From NCBI RefSeq assembly GCF_036964665.1, contig NZ_JBAMDA010000001.1:2456001-2520000 (forward strand): DNA of 64,000 bases, given 5' to 3'. Numbering within the stretch: position 1 is the first letter of the stretch; each line of letters begins with the position of its first letter. The notes under the pieces were generated by a model that was not told the origin of the DNA, searched no databases, and worked only from the letters and a program-made list of their open reading frames with translations. Below are positions 19,453-29,082 of the stretch, piece after piece. The position numbers and the translations under genes were made by a program. The stretch comes from Nitrobacter sp. NHB1. GTDB taxonomy: Bacteria; Pseudomonadota; Alphaproteobacteria; Rhizobiales; Xanthobacteraceae.

Positions 19453-20952
19453 TTGAAAAGGTGCGCCGTCGGATTTTGCATCGCCGCGGCGCTTGTACCT
19501 GTCGCGGTCGAAGCTCATGACACCCGTCATCGTCCGGCCTGGCCGATCGAGATCGCGGGCGGCCAATATATGCCGGTCTCATGGGCCGAGATCGCCGGCT
19601 GGAACGACGACAATCATCTCGATGCATTCAAGGCTTTTCGTGCGAGCTGCCGTGCGGTCACCGCACGGCGGATTTCGGCTGTCAGCCAAAAGGCACTCGG
19701 CACGTCATTGCGGGCGCCGTGTCACGCCGCGAAGAATGCGGCTATCTCGGGCGATGCCAAAGCCCGCGCCTTCTTTGAGACCCGTTTCCGGGCGGTGCGC
19801 ATTTCACGTCTCGGCGAAACCGACGGTTTTGTCACGGGCTATTACGAGCCGATCATCGAGGGATCGCGCATCAGGACGGATGCTTACACCGTGCCGGTTT
19901 ATCGGCGTCCCTCGAATCTTTTCGTCCGGGGGTTTACGCAGAGCGCGCCGAGCTTGCCAAACAGCGGACCGGTGTATCGCAAGATCGGCCGCCGGAAGCT
20001 GGTTCCTTACTACGACCGCGCTGAAATCGAGGATGGCGCGATCGCAGGCCGTGGCCTCGAAATCTGCTGGCTGAAGAGTCAGACCGATCTGCTTTTCACG
20101 CAAATCCAGGGCTCCGCGCGGGTTCAGCTCGAGGACGGCTCGACCATACGCATCAACTACGATTCCTATAACGGATATCCGTATACCGCGGTCGGTCGTA
20201 TCCTGATCGAGCGCAACATCATCCCAAAGGATCAGATGTCGATGCAGCGCATCAGGCAGTGGATGAATGAAAATCCGGATGGCGCCACCGAGCTGCGCCG
20301 CCAAAACCGGTCATATATCTTCTTCCGCGAGGTAAAGCTCTCGGACAACGACGAGGCGGTCGGCGCACAGGGCGTGCCGCTGGCGCCGGGCCGGTCGATC
20401 GCGGTCGATAAATCGCTGCATGTCTATGGCACGCCGTTCTTCATCGAAGGCGAGCTGCCGATCGAATCCGAGCAAGCGAAAACGCCGTTCCATCGACTGA
20501 TGATCGCGCAGGATACCGGCTCGGCGATTCTTGGTCCGGCCCGGGCGGACCTCTACTTCGGCGCAGGTCCGGAAGCGGGGCGCGTGTCGGGCCGCCTGCG
20601 GCATAATATGCACTTCGTGATGCTTGTTCCGAACAGCCTCGATCCGGTCGCTCGCGGCAGAACCATGCCGCTTCCGGAAACCCGGCCGTCGGCAAGGATC
20701 GCAGAGCTGTTTCCGCCGAAGGCTCAGAAGCCGGCCGACCGCAAGGCCGGCCCGCAACCGTCAGCACCGTCCACCCTCGCCCCGGCGGGCGAGCCGGCCG
20801 GGGCTGCGCCCGTGTCCGCGGCGAAAGCTGCCTCGTCAGAAGCCACTCCGCTGCCGGCGGCGCGGCCCGAGGTCGGGTCCAGTCGCCATCAAGCGCGACG
20901 TCACTACCATCGCCGCCACTATCGTCATGAGCGACATCGCAACCCACGATGA
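19453..20952 (+). CDS. mltA: Membrane-bound lytic murein transglycosylase A
   Basis: MltA-type transglycosylase, cleaving peptidoglycan glycan strands to 1,6-anhydro products. I place the start at the TTG at 19453 because it yields a clean export signal (KRCAVGFCIAAALVPVAVEA); no ATG fits, and the open frame begins earlier inside the Tim44-like gene. The MltA domain includes FVTGYYEPIIEGSR and FTQIQGSARVQLEDG, and the 3D domain has the catalytic aspartate in QDTGSAILGPARADLYFG. There is no lipobox cysteine, so it may be soluble periplasmic. A proline/alanine-rich tail of about 80 residues follows. smr overlaps its stop by ATGA. Confidence 0.9.
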   Translation: MKRCAVGFCIAAALVPVAVEAHDTRHRPAWPIEIAGGQYMPVSWAEIAGWNDDNHLDAFKAFRASCRAVTARRISAVSQKALGTSLRAPCHAAKNAAISGDAKARAFFETRFRAVRISRLGETDGFVTGYYEPIIEGSRIRTDAYTVPVYRRPSNLFVRGFTQSAPSLPNSGPVYRKIGRRKLVPYYDRAEIEDGAIAGRGLEICWLKSQTDLLFTQIQGSARVQLEDGSTIRINYDSYNGYPYTAVGRILIERNIIPKDQMSMQRIRQWMNENPDGATELRRQNRSYIFFREVKLSDNDEAVGAQGVPLAPGRSIAVDKSLHVYGTPFFIEGELPIESEQAKTPFHRLMIAQDTGSAILGPARADLYFGAGPEAGRVSGRLRHNMHFVMLVPNSLDPVARGRTMPLPETRPSARIAELFPPKAQKPADRKAGPQPSAPSTLAPAGEPAGAAPVSAAKAASSEATPLPAARPEVGSSRHQARRHYHRRHYRHERHRNPR

Positions 20953-21560
20953 AACGGTTGCCCCCTCGAATATCGGATCCGCCAGCGCCGTTGCGTCGTC
21001 GCCGTGCGTTGACCGGCGAAGAGCGCGAATTGTGGGAAAGCGTCGCGAAACAAGCAAAGCCGCTACGGAAAACCACCCGGCCAGGGAGTTCGCTCGAAGG
21101 GGCTTTGTCCGGCGCGCCCGACGCGGCCCGCAAAGTGGCAGCGGCAGCGAAAGCTGTTGCAGTCGCTCCAGCGGACCTCAAACCTTCAAGACCGGTGCCG
21201 CCGCCATTGACGCTGCTCAGCCGGCGCGAACGCGCGCGATTGTCACGGGGCAAACAGGACATCGAGGCGCGGATCGATCTGCACGGGATGACGCAGGCCC
21301 GCGCCCATCGTGCGCTGCACAACTTCCTGCTGCGCGCCAGCGCCGACGGCCTGCGGTTTGTCCTCGTCATCACCGGCAAGGGACGGACGGCGAGTCTCGA
21401 TTCCAGCCGCGGCATCCTGCGCCAGCAGGTGCCGGAATGGCTCGGGCTTCCCGAGTTTCGCACGCTCGTGGTGGGTTTCGAACAGGCCCATATCGGCCAC
21501 GGCGGCGAAGGCGCGCTTTATGTGCGAATGCGGCGCCGCCGTCAGAGCATTTCCCGGTGA
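20949..21560 (+). CDS. Smr-domain protein
   Basis: 203 residues with a basic N-terminal linker and a C-terminal Smr (MutS2-type) domain: ARIDLHGMTQARAHRALHNFL holds the conserved DLHG, and LVITGKGRTASLDSSRG the TGKG turn. Smr domains are nucleic-acid nicking or RNA-cleaving folds; stand-alone bacterial members have been linked to ribosome-collision rescue in other species, which I cannot infer here. The start at 20949 overlaps the mltA stop by 4 bases, an mltA-smr coupling seen widely in Rhizobiales. Confidence 0.9.
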   Translation: MKRLPPRISDPPAPLRRRRALTGEERELWESVAKQAKPLRKTTRPGSSLEGALSGAPDAARKVAAAAKAVAVAPADLKPSRPVPPPLTLLSRRERARLSRGKQDIEARIDLHGMTQARAHRALHNFLLRASADGLRFVLVITGKGRTASLDSSRGILRQQVPEWLGLPEFRTLVVGFEQAHIGHGGEGALYVRMRRRRQSISR

Positions 21561-21701
21561 AGTGGACCCGGTTCACCGTTCTGCAAAGACGTCGCCTCAG
21601 CGGGGTGCCCGTGCAGCGCGATCGGATTCTGCGCCGATTCCCGAAACAATAATGTCGAGGGCCGAGGTTCCGCGCTTGCGGGGACAACGATTTTGCGAAG
21701 C

Positions 21702-22922
21702 CTACAGCACCTCGCCCTTCAGGAGCCGCGGCACCTCGCCGGTCAGTCCGGCCGCTTGCCGGATGAATGCATTCTTCAGCGGCGGCATCCGGTCGACCAG
21801 GCCGAGCCCGATGTCGCGCACGCCGCGCAGCAGCGTCGACTCGTTCGAGAACAGCACGTTGAGTGTGTTGGTGGCGAAGCCCATCGCCACGGTGTCGAAG
21901 CGCCGCCAGCGCTGATAACGCTCGAGCACGTCGGCCTGCCCCGGATCGATGCCGAGCCTGATGGCATCGACCACGGTTTCCGCGAGCGCCGCGACATCCT
22001 TTAGTCCGAGGTTGAGGCCCTGGCCCGCGATCGGGTGAATCACATGCGCGGCGTCGCCGACCAGCGCCAGTCGCTCCGCTATGAACGAGCGCGCGACGAA
22101 ATAATGAAGCGGAAACGCGCGCGGCTTGTCGAGCGCCTTGATCTCGCCGAGGTGCAGGCCGAAGCGCTGCTCCAGCGCGGCATGAAAGTCCTCTTCCGCG
22201 AGCGCGACGATGCGCGTGGCATCCGCCCGCTTCTCGGTCCACACCAGCGACGAGCGGCGGCCGGTCAGCGGCAGGATCGCGAACGGCCCGGCGGGGAGAA
22301 AATGTTCTTCGGCGCGGCCTTTATGATCGCGCTCATGACCGACGGTGACGACGATGCCAGACTGGTCGTACTCCCAGCCATGGGTGGCGATCCCGGCGCG
22401 CTCGCGCAGCTTTGAACGCGCACCGTCGGCAGCCACCAGCAGGCTCGCATCGATCGTCGAGCTGTCGGCGAGCGAGACGGTGACGCCGCCGGGCCGCAGG
22501 TCGCTTCCCGTCACCGCCGTGGCGCGCAAATCGACGCCTTCGGCGCGCGCGCGTGATGCCAGCGCCTCGATCAAATAACCGTTCTCGATCATGTGGGCGA
22601 ACGGCTCGCCGGGCTCGACGTCGCCGGCAAATGTCAGGAAGACCGGGCGGGTGGCGTCCTCGAGCTTGGAATCCGTGATCACCATGTCGAGGATCGGCTG
22701 TGCGGTCCCGGCCACCTCGTCCCAGACCCCGAGCGCCTCGAACAGGCGGCGGCACGCCGCAACGATTGCCGTGGCGCGCGGATCGCGGCTCGGCCGGTTC
22801 GCCAGTGCGGGATCGGCGACCACGATCGGAACCTCGGCGCCCAGCCCCTGCCGCAGCGCCAGCGCCAGCGCCAGGCCGGCGAACGCGCCGCCGCAGATGA
22901 CAATGCTCTGTTGTGTCGTCAT
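21702..22922 (-). CDS. UbiH/UbiF-family FAD-dependent hydroxylase
   Basis: 406-residue aromatic-ring monooxygenase of the UbiH/COQ6 type, probably hydroxylating a ubiquinone precursor using FAD and NAD(P)H. The N-terminal nucleotide-binding motif is IVICGGAFAGLALALAL (residues 7-23). The second FAD motif is LALVGDAAHVIHPIAGQGLNLGLKDVAAL. Which ring position it acts on cannot be told from sequence, and alphaproteobacteria also use multi-position enzymes such as UbiL and UbiM. Monocistronic, with a REP-like pair about 80 bp upstream of the start. Confidence 0.88.
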   Translation of the reverse strand: MTTQQSIVICGGAFAGLALALALRQGLGAEVPIVVADPALANRPSRDPRATAIVAACRRLFEALGVWDEVAGTAQPILDMVITDSKLEDATRPVFLTFAGDVEPGEPFAHMIENGYLIEALASRARAEGVDLRATAVTGSDLRPGGVTVSLADSSTIDASLLVAADGARSKLRERAGIATHGWEYDQSGIVVTVGHERDHKGRAEEHFLPAGPFAILPLTGRRSSLVWTEKRADATRIVALAEEDFHAALEQRFGLHLGEIKALDKPRAFPLHYFVARSFIAERLALVGDAAHVIHPIAGQGLNLGLKDVAALAETVVDAIRLGIDPGQADVLERYQRWRRFDTVAMGFATNTLNVLFSNESTLLRGVRDIGLGLVDRMPPLKNAFIRQAAGLTGEVPRLLKGEVL

Positions 22923-23001
22923 GGTACGCCTTACTTTCCTGCGCCGGCAGTATAGCCGGCCGAAACAGGTTCACCAAACGGGAGAAACTAGCGAGTCCTG
23001 C

Positions 23002-23082
23002 CGTCATTGCGAGGAGCGAAGCGACGAAGCAATCCAGTCCTACGCCATAAAACCGGATTGCTTCGCTCCGCTCGCAATGACG
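23002..23082. repeat. REP-like palindromic pair (type A) between ubiH-like and tesB
   Basis: First half 23002-23037 (CGTCATTGCGAGGAGCGAAG through CAATCCAG), second half 23053-23082 (CCGGATTGCTTCGCTCCGC through AATGACGG). It is between divergently transcribed genes, so here the element lies in promoter territory, unlike the other copies. Confidence 0.85.
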
Positions 23083-23123
23083 GATAGATTGATGTCCGCG
23101 TATGGCTTAACTACGAGATTTCC

Positions 23124-23984
23124 ATGTCCAAAAGCCTGATCGACCTGATCTCCATCCTCGATCTGCAGCCGATTGAGGAAAACCTGTTCCGCGGCAACAG
23201 CCCGAAGACGAGCTGGCAGCGGGTATTCGGCGGGCAGGTGATCGGGCAGGCGATGGTGGCGGCCTGCCGCACTGTCGAAGGCCGCCTGCCGCACTCGCTG
23301 CATTGCTATTTCATCCTGCCGGGCGATCCTGCCATCCCGATCATCTATGAGGTGGAGCGGTTGCGCGACGGCAAGAGCTATTCGACGCGGCGCGTCACCG
23401 CGATCCAGCACGGTCACGCCATCTTCTCGACCATGGTGTCGTTCCACGCGGACGAGGAGGGCGCGTTCGACCATCAGGAACGGATGCCCGAGGTGCCGCC
23501 GCCGGAGAAGCTGTCGCCGGAGGAATTCGCCAAGCAGCCGATGTTCAGGGAGATGCCGGACTTCATCCGCCGCTATTACGAATCCGACCGGCCGATCGAA
23601 CTGCGCCCCGTCGAACTCAACCGCTACTTCGGTGAGAGGATCGACGACGGCCGCATCCATGTCTGGATTCGCACCGCGGCGAAACTGCCCGACGATCCGG
23701 CGCTGCACATGTGCGCGCTGGCCTATGCGTCGGATTTCGCGCTGCTCGATGCGGTGATGGCGCGCTACGGCCGCACCCTGTTCGACAAGCGCATGATGGC
23801 GGCCTCGCTCGATCACGCCATGTGGTTTCACCGCCCCTTCCGCGCCGACGAATGGCTGCTCTACGCGCAGGATTCGCCGAGCGCCCGGAACGGCCGCGCC
23901 CTCGCCCGCGGGCTGATCTTTCGGCGGGACGGCACGCTGGTCGCTTCCGTGGCGCAGGAAGGTGCGGTGCGCGAACGCCGCTGA
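23124..23984 (+). CDS. tesB: Acyl-CoA thioesterase II
   Basis: Double-hotdog thioesterase of 286 residues that hydrolyses medium/long-chain acyl-CoA to free fatty acid and CoA. It includes WQRVFGGQVIGQAMVAACRTV, HSLHCYFILPGDPAIPIIYEV, the active-site aspartate region ASLDHAMWFHRPFRADEWLLY, and the closing RNGRALARGLIFRRDGTLVAS. Length and motifs match TesB. It starts at the ATG at 23124, shortly after a REP-like pair, and is probably transcribed alone. Confidence 0.93.
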   Translation: MSKSLIDLISILDLQPIEENLFRGNSPKTSWQRVFGGQVIGQAMVAACRTVEGRLPHSLHCYFILPGDPAIPIIYEVERLRDGKSYSTRRVTAIQHGHAIFSTMVSFHADEEGAFDHQERMPEVPPPEKLSPEEFAKQPMFREMPDFIRRYYESDRPIELRPVELNRYFGERIDDGRIHVWIRTAAKLPDDPALHMCALAYASDFALLDAVMARYGRTLFDKRMMAASLDHAMWFHRPFRADEWLLYAQDSPSARNGRALARGLIFRRDGTLVASVAQEGAVRERR

Positions 23985-24138
23985 GGTTCGTGCTGGCAAA
24001 GGACGCGAAAACCGGCTGGCACGGAGGCGACCATGCTTCCCCGCACTTTTTCTGCAAGTTTCCTGTGCCATCCTCTCGGAAAGATGCCAGATTTGGCCGG
24101 GAACGGATCCGGTCAAAACCGGGTTGCCAAGGGGATGA

Positions 24139-25113
<975 letters not shown>

Positions 25114-25150
25114 TTTCGCGGTCATCCATCCTCAATCGGGAGCAAAGCAC

Positions 25151-26491
25151 ATGAGGTTCGAACGCCCGGCCCGCGCAGGACTGGCCGTCGCGGCGATACT
25201 CGCAGCAGTCGGCCTTGCGGGATTCGCCGACACGGCACTGGCCCAGACCACTGCTGCTGCCGCGGCATCGCCGCCGAAAATCGATTCGGGCGACACCGCA
25301 TGGATGCTGACCGCCACCGCGCTCGTGCTGATGATGACGATCCCCGGCCTCGCACTGTTTTACGGCGGCATGGTGCGCAAGAAGAACGTGCTCGCCACGG
25401 TGATGCAGAGCTTCGCCATCACCTGCCTTGTTACCGTGCTCTGGATGGTGATCGGCTATAGCTGGGCGTTCACCGAAGGCACCAACTTTCTCGGCGGCGT
25501 CTCGCGCATGCTGCTGATGGGCATGGGCACCGACTCCGTCGCCGCCGCCGCGCCGACGATCCCGGAATCGGTGTTCATGTGCTTCCAGATGACGTTCGCG
25601 ATCATCACGCCGGCGCTGATCTGCGGCGCGATCGCGGATCGCATGAAGTTCTCGGCGATGATGTGGTTCATGGGCCTGTGGTCGCTGTTGGTCTATGCGC
25701 CGATCGCACACTGGGTATGGGGCGGCGGATTTCTCGGCGGTCTCGGCGTGCTCGACTTCGCCGGCGGCACCGTGGTTCATATCAACGCCGGCGTCGCGGG
25801 GCTGGTCTGCGCGCTGGTGCTCGGCAAGCGCAAGGGCTACGGCAGCGAGAACATGGCGCCGCATAACCTGGTGCTGACCGTGATCGGCGCGTCGCTGTTG
25901 TGGGTCGGCTGGTTCGGCTTCAACGCCGGTTCAGCGGTGACGGCCGGCGGACAGGCCGGCATGGCGATGGCGGTGACGCAGATCGCGACCGCCGCCGCGG
26001 CGCTGGCCTGGATGGCCGTCGAGTGGGGTCTGCGCGGCCAGCCGAGCGTGCTCGGCATCTGCTCCGGCGCGGTCGCCGGTCTCGTCGCCATCACCCCGGC
26101 CTCGGGCTTCGTCGACCCAACCGGGGCGCTGGTGATCGGCGCGGTCGCCGGCATCGGCTGCTACTGGGGCGCCACCGGCCTCAAGCACATGATGGGCTAT
26201 GACGACAGCCTCGACGCCTTCGGCGTCCACGGCATCGGCGGCATCATCGGCGCGCTGCTCACCGGCGTGTTCGCCCGCACCGCCATCAACAAGGCCGGCT
26301 CAGGCCTGATCGACGGCAACGTCCATCAGGTGATCGTCCAGATCTACGGCATCCTCGCAACCGTCGTTTATGACGCCATCGTCACCCTGATTATCCTGCT
26401 GGCCATCAAGGCGGTGATCGGCCTGCGCGTCAGCGGCGAGAACGAACGCGAAGGTCTCGACATCACCCAGCACGGCGAGGTCGTGCAATGA
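25151..26491 (+). CDS. amtB: Ammonium transporter
   Basis: 446 residues starting at the ATG at 25151 with a GGGAG ribosome site. It has a cleavable signal sequence (ending near ADTALAQ) and then about eleven membrane helices, as expected for AmtB. The pore histidine pair is visible in VHINAGVAGLVCALVLGKRKG and VHGIGGIIGALLTGVFA. The first helix carries TIPGLALFYGGMVRKKNVL. It conducts ammonium/ammonia across the inner membrane and is blocked by GlnK; the second PII gene lies directly upstream and is probably co-transcribed. Confidence 0.96.
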   Translation: MRFERPARAGLAVAAILAAVGLAGFADTALAQTTAAAAASPPKIDSGDTAWMLTATALVLMMTIPGLALFYGGMVRKKNVLATVMQSFAITCLVTVLWMVIGYSWAFTEGTNFLGGVSRMLLMGMGTDSVAAAAPTIPESVFMCFQMTFAIITPALICGAIADRMKFSAMMWFMGLWSLLVYAPIAHWVWGGGFLGGLGVLDFAGGTVVHINAGVAGLVCALVLGKRKGYGSENMAPHNLVLTVIGASLLWVGWFGFNAGSAVTAGGQAGMAMAVTQIATAAAALAWMAVEWGLRGQPSVLGICSGAVAGLVAITPASGFVDPTGALVIGAVAGIGCYWGATGLKHMMGYDDSLDAFGVHGIGGIIGALLTGVFARTAINKAGSGLIDGNVHQVIVQIYGILATVVYDAIVTLIILLAIKAVIGLRVSGENEREGLDITQHGEVVQ

Positions 26492-26582
26492 CGCGACAAC
26501 ACGGGCCCGCGGCGCTTCGCGGCGCGCGCGCAGCCACCGGCGCGGCACGCGCTCCGTTGGCCTGGTCGAACCGACGTCACCC

Positions 26583-26780
26583 TTACTCGATCTTCCTGGC
26601 CTCTTCCGGCAGCATGATCGGAATGCCCTCGCGGATCGGGTAGGCGAGTTTGGCCGAGCGCGAAATCAGTTCCTGCCGCGCGCCGTCGAATTCCAGCGGT
26701 CCCTTGGTCACCGGGCAGACCAGAATCTCCAGAAGCTTTGGATCGACGGTATCTTCGGGGCGATCGGAGGGGGCGGTCAT
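26583..26780 (-). CDS. Trm112-family small protein
   Basis: 65 residues with the Trm112/YcaR signature: [19 protein letters not shown] and [21 protein letters not shown]. Such proteins form a small zinc-ribbon-like fold; here only one of the expected cysteines remains (CPVTKG), so zinc binding is doubtful, as in other short bacterial members. In eukaryotes Trm112 activates methyltransferases; the bacterial role is not established. It lies downstream of the LON-domain gene on the same strand. Confidence 0.88.
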   Translation of the reverse strand: MTAPSDRPEDTVDPKLLEILVCPVTKGPLEFDGARQELISRSAKLAYPIREGIPIMLPEEARKIE

Positions 26781-26825
26781 GCGCGGTCTCTTCGAAAGAT
26801 TATGGTCGGGGTGCTCGCAGGCAGG

Positions 26826-27500
26826 CTACTGCAGCCCGGGGTCGCCGCTGGTGCGCTTTTTCGCGAGGTCCATTTCGGTGACGGCGATCAGAATTTCCGC
26901 GCGCGTTTTCAGATCGGGCGCTTCCAGCATCGCCTGCTTTTCCGGCGAGCCGTAGGGCGACATCATCGCCAGCGCGTTGACCAGCGCCTCGTTCGGCGCG
27001 GTCTCGATGCCCTCCCAATCCACCTTCAGGTCGTTGACCTTGAGAAAATCGGTTAGCACTTCGAGCAGCCGCTCGCGGTCGACGGCGTCCTCGCCCTTGC
27101 GCGCGGTCAGATCATCGGCATACGCGAAGAAATCCACCTTGCACTGGCGATAGGGCGTCAACACCGTCAGCTCTTCCGCGACCCGGAAACGCGAGACGCC
27201 GGTGAGTTCGAGAATGTAGCGGCCGTCGCCGGATTCGGCGAACTGGGTGATGCGCCCGACGCAGCCGACGCCGAACAGCTTCGGCCGGTCCTCGCTTGCG
27301 GAATTGGTGATGTCGGGCTGGATCATGCCGATCAGGCGATGGCCGTCGCGGAACGCGTCGTCGACCATCGCCAGATAACGCATTTCGAAGATATTGAGCG
27401 GCATCTGCCCGCGCGGCAGCAGCAGCGCGCCGGGCAGCGGAAAGACCGGTATCACTTCGGGAAGGTCACCGGGACCGCGATAGTCGGCATTGATGGGCAT
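26826..27500 (-). CDS. LON substrate-binding domain protein
   Basis: 224 residues consisting of a stand-alone Lon N-terminal (LON) domain: VIPVFPLPGALLLPRGQMPLNIFEMRYLAMVDDA at the start and GRYILELTGVSRFRVAEEL in the middle. There is no ATPase or protease part, so it is not Lon protease itself. Function unknown; the domain binds protein substrates in Lon. It is on the same strand as the CnoX-like gene upstream (58 bp gap) and the Trm112-like gene downstream (46 bp gap), a trio commonly kept together in Rhizobiales. Confidence 0.9.
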   Translation of the reverse strand: MPINADYRGPGDLPEVIPVFPLPGALLLPRGQMPLNIFEMRYLAMVDDAFRDGHRLIGMIQPDITNSASEDRPKLFGVGCVGRITQFAESGDGRYILELTGVSRFRVAEELTVLTPYRQCKVDFFAYADDLTARKGEDAVDRERLLEVLTDFLKVNDLKVDWEGIETAPNEALVNALAMMSPYGSPEKQAMLEAPDLKTRAEILIAVTEMDLAKKRTSGDPGLQ

Positions 27501-27557
27501 GGGCGGATCCGGTGCTTTCGAGAAATCCCTGCGGATGCGAATGTGAGAATCAAACCA

Positions 27558-28484
27558 CTAGGAAAACAGGATCGTCGACAGGCGTTTGCGTCCCTCGACG
27601 GTGGCTTCGTCGGCGGCGCCCCACGCTTCGAAGAATTGCACGAGCTGCTTGCGGGCGGCGTCGTCGTTCCATTTGCGGTCGCGCTTGACGATGTCGAGCA
27701 GGTGATCGGTGGCATCGCTACGTTTGCCGCCGGCGTTCAGCGCGGTCGCGAGGTCGAATCGCGCCTGATGATCGAGCGGATTTTCTGTCACTTTCCGTTC
27801 GAGTTCGGCGACAGGGCCAAGCGAACTCGCCTGTTCGGCGAGGTCGATCATGGCCTGCACGGTGGTCACGGCGGCGTCGCCGCGCTTCGATTCCGGCACC
27901 AGCGCCAGCGTCTGCTTGGCCTTGTCGAGTGCGCCCGTGGTTGCATAGCAGCGCGCAAGTCCCGCGATTGCCGGAAGATTGGCAGCGTCGAAACCGACAA
28001 CCTCGGCGTAGATCGAGGCCGCCGTGGTCGGATCGCCTGCGGCGAGCGCGGCCTCCGCCTCTTGCAGGATTTCCTCGACATTCGGACCGCCGGGCGCCGC
28101 CGCGCCCTGAGTCAGCTTGCCGATAAAGGCATTGATCTGGCTCTCGGGCGCCGCGCCCATGAAGTAGTCGACCGGTCGGCCGCCGGCAAAAGCAAAAACC
28201 GCCGGTATCGACTGATTGCCGATCTGTGCCGCAAGCTGCTGGAAAATGGCGGGATGCTGGTCGATGTTCATCTTGACCAGCTTGACCTTGCCGCCGGCGG
28301 CGAGCACGGCCTTTTCCAGGATCGGGGTGAGCTGGCGGCACGGTGCACATGACGGCGCCCAGAAATCGACCAACACCGGTTGGTGCGTCGATTCCTCGAC
28401 GACGTCATTCATGAAGGTCTGGGTCGTCGTCTCCCTGATCAGATCCGACGCCTGCGGCCCGCTGGCTTGCTCGACTATGGTCAC
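27558..28484 (-). CDS. Thioredoxin/TPR co-chaperone, CnoX (YbbN)-like
   Basis: 308 residues: an N-terminal thioredoxin domain (residues about 25-130) with SCAPCRQL in place of the usual WCGPC, then helical TPR-type repeats to the C-terminus (EEILQEAEAALAAGDPTTAA, LARCYATTGALDKAKQTLALV). This is the CnoX/YbbN layout; E. coli CnoX protects clients under oxidative stress and delivers them to GroEL and DnaK. Redox activity depends on the CxxC, which is present as CAPC here. The ATG at 28484 follows an AGGCGAGG site. Confidence 0.9.
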   Translation of the reverse strand: MTIVEQASGPQASDLIRETTTQTFMNDVVEESTHQPVLVDFWAPSCAPCRQLTPILEKAVLAAGGKVKLVKMNIDQHPAIFQQLAAQIGNQSIPAVFAFAGGRPVDYFMGAAPESQINAFIGKLTQGAAAPGGPNVEEILQEAEAALAAGDPTTAASIYAEVVGFDAANLPAIAGLARCYATTGALDKAKQTLALVPESKRGDAAVTTVQAMIDLAEQASSLGPVAELERKVTENPLDHQARFDLATALNAGGKRSDATDHLLDIVKRDRKWNDDAARKQLVQFFEAWGAADEATVEGRKRLSTILFS

Positions 28485-28724
28485 ATGATCCTCGCCTGAT
28501 GTCCCCGGAATGGGCCGGTCCTACTGCGGCCCGAACTCTTAATTGGTCCCTGCGTGGAAATTTTGCAATCGGTGGAACGCCCACCGGACCGTCCGGCGCA
28601 ACGGGTATCCCGGCCAGGGCCGGACTCAGGGAACAATCGGCGATATCTGGCTGTTGCATTCGCAGGCTGCATTTGGCATAGCTCTGCGCTCCGGCGGCCG
28701 GTAATCGGTCGCCGGCTATCGGAT

Positions 28725-28799
<75 letters not shown>

Positions 28800-29082
28800 G
28801 ATTTTTCATGGCACAACAATAGCGTATGCGAGGCGCCCTCGCTTGCGGCGGGAGTGGCCACGCGGCGCGGTCCGCCGCACGATAAGTCCTGTCGAGATTT
28901 TGCGGCCCCGGATGCCGTGCCTGAAGCGACCTGGCGCGAGAAAACTGAGGCCAGCTTTTAGTAAATCTACGAGACGCATTAACCTCGCTTTAACCGAACC
29001 CCTTCATGGTCAGTAAACCAAGCTTTCGCCCGCGAGTCGGAAGCTTTGATGTTCTTTGGACCTGGTTCTTGGGAGGGGAAGA

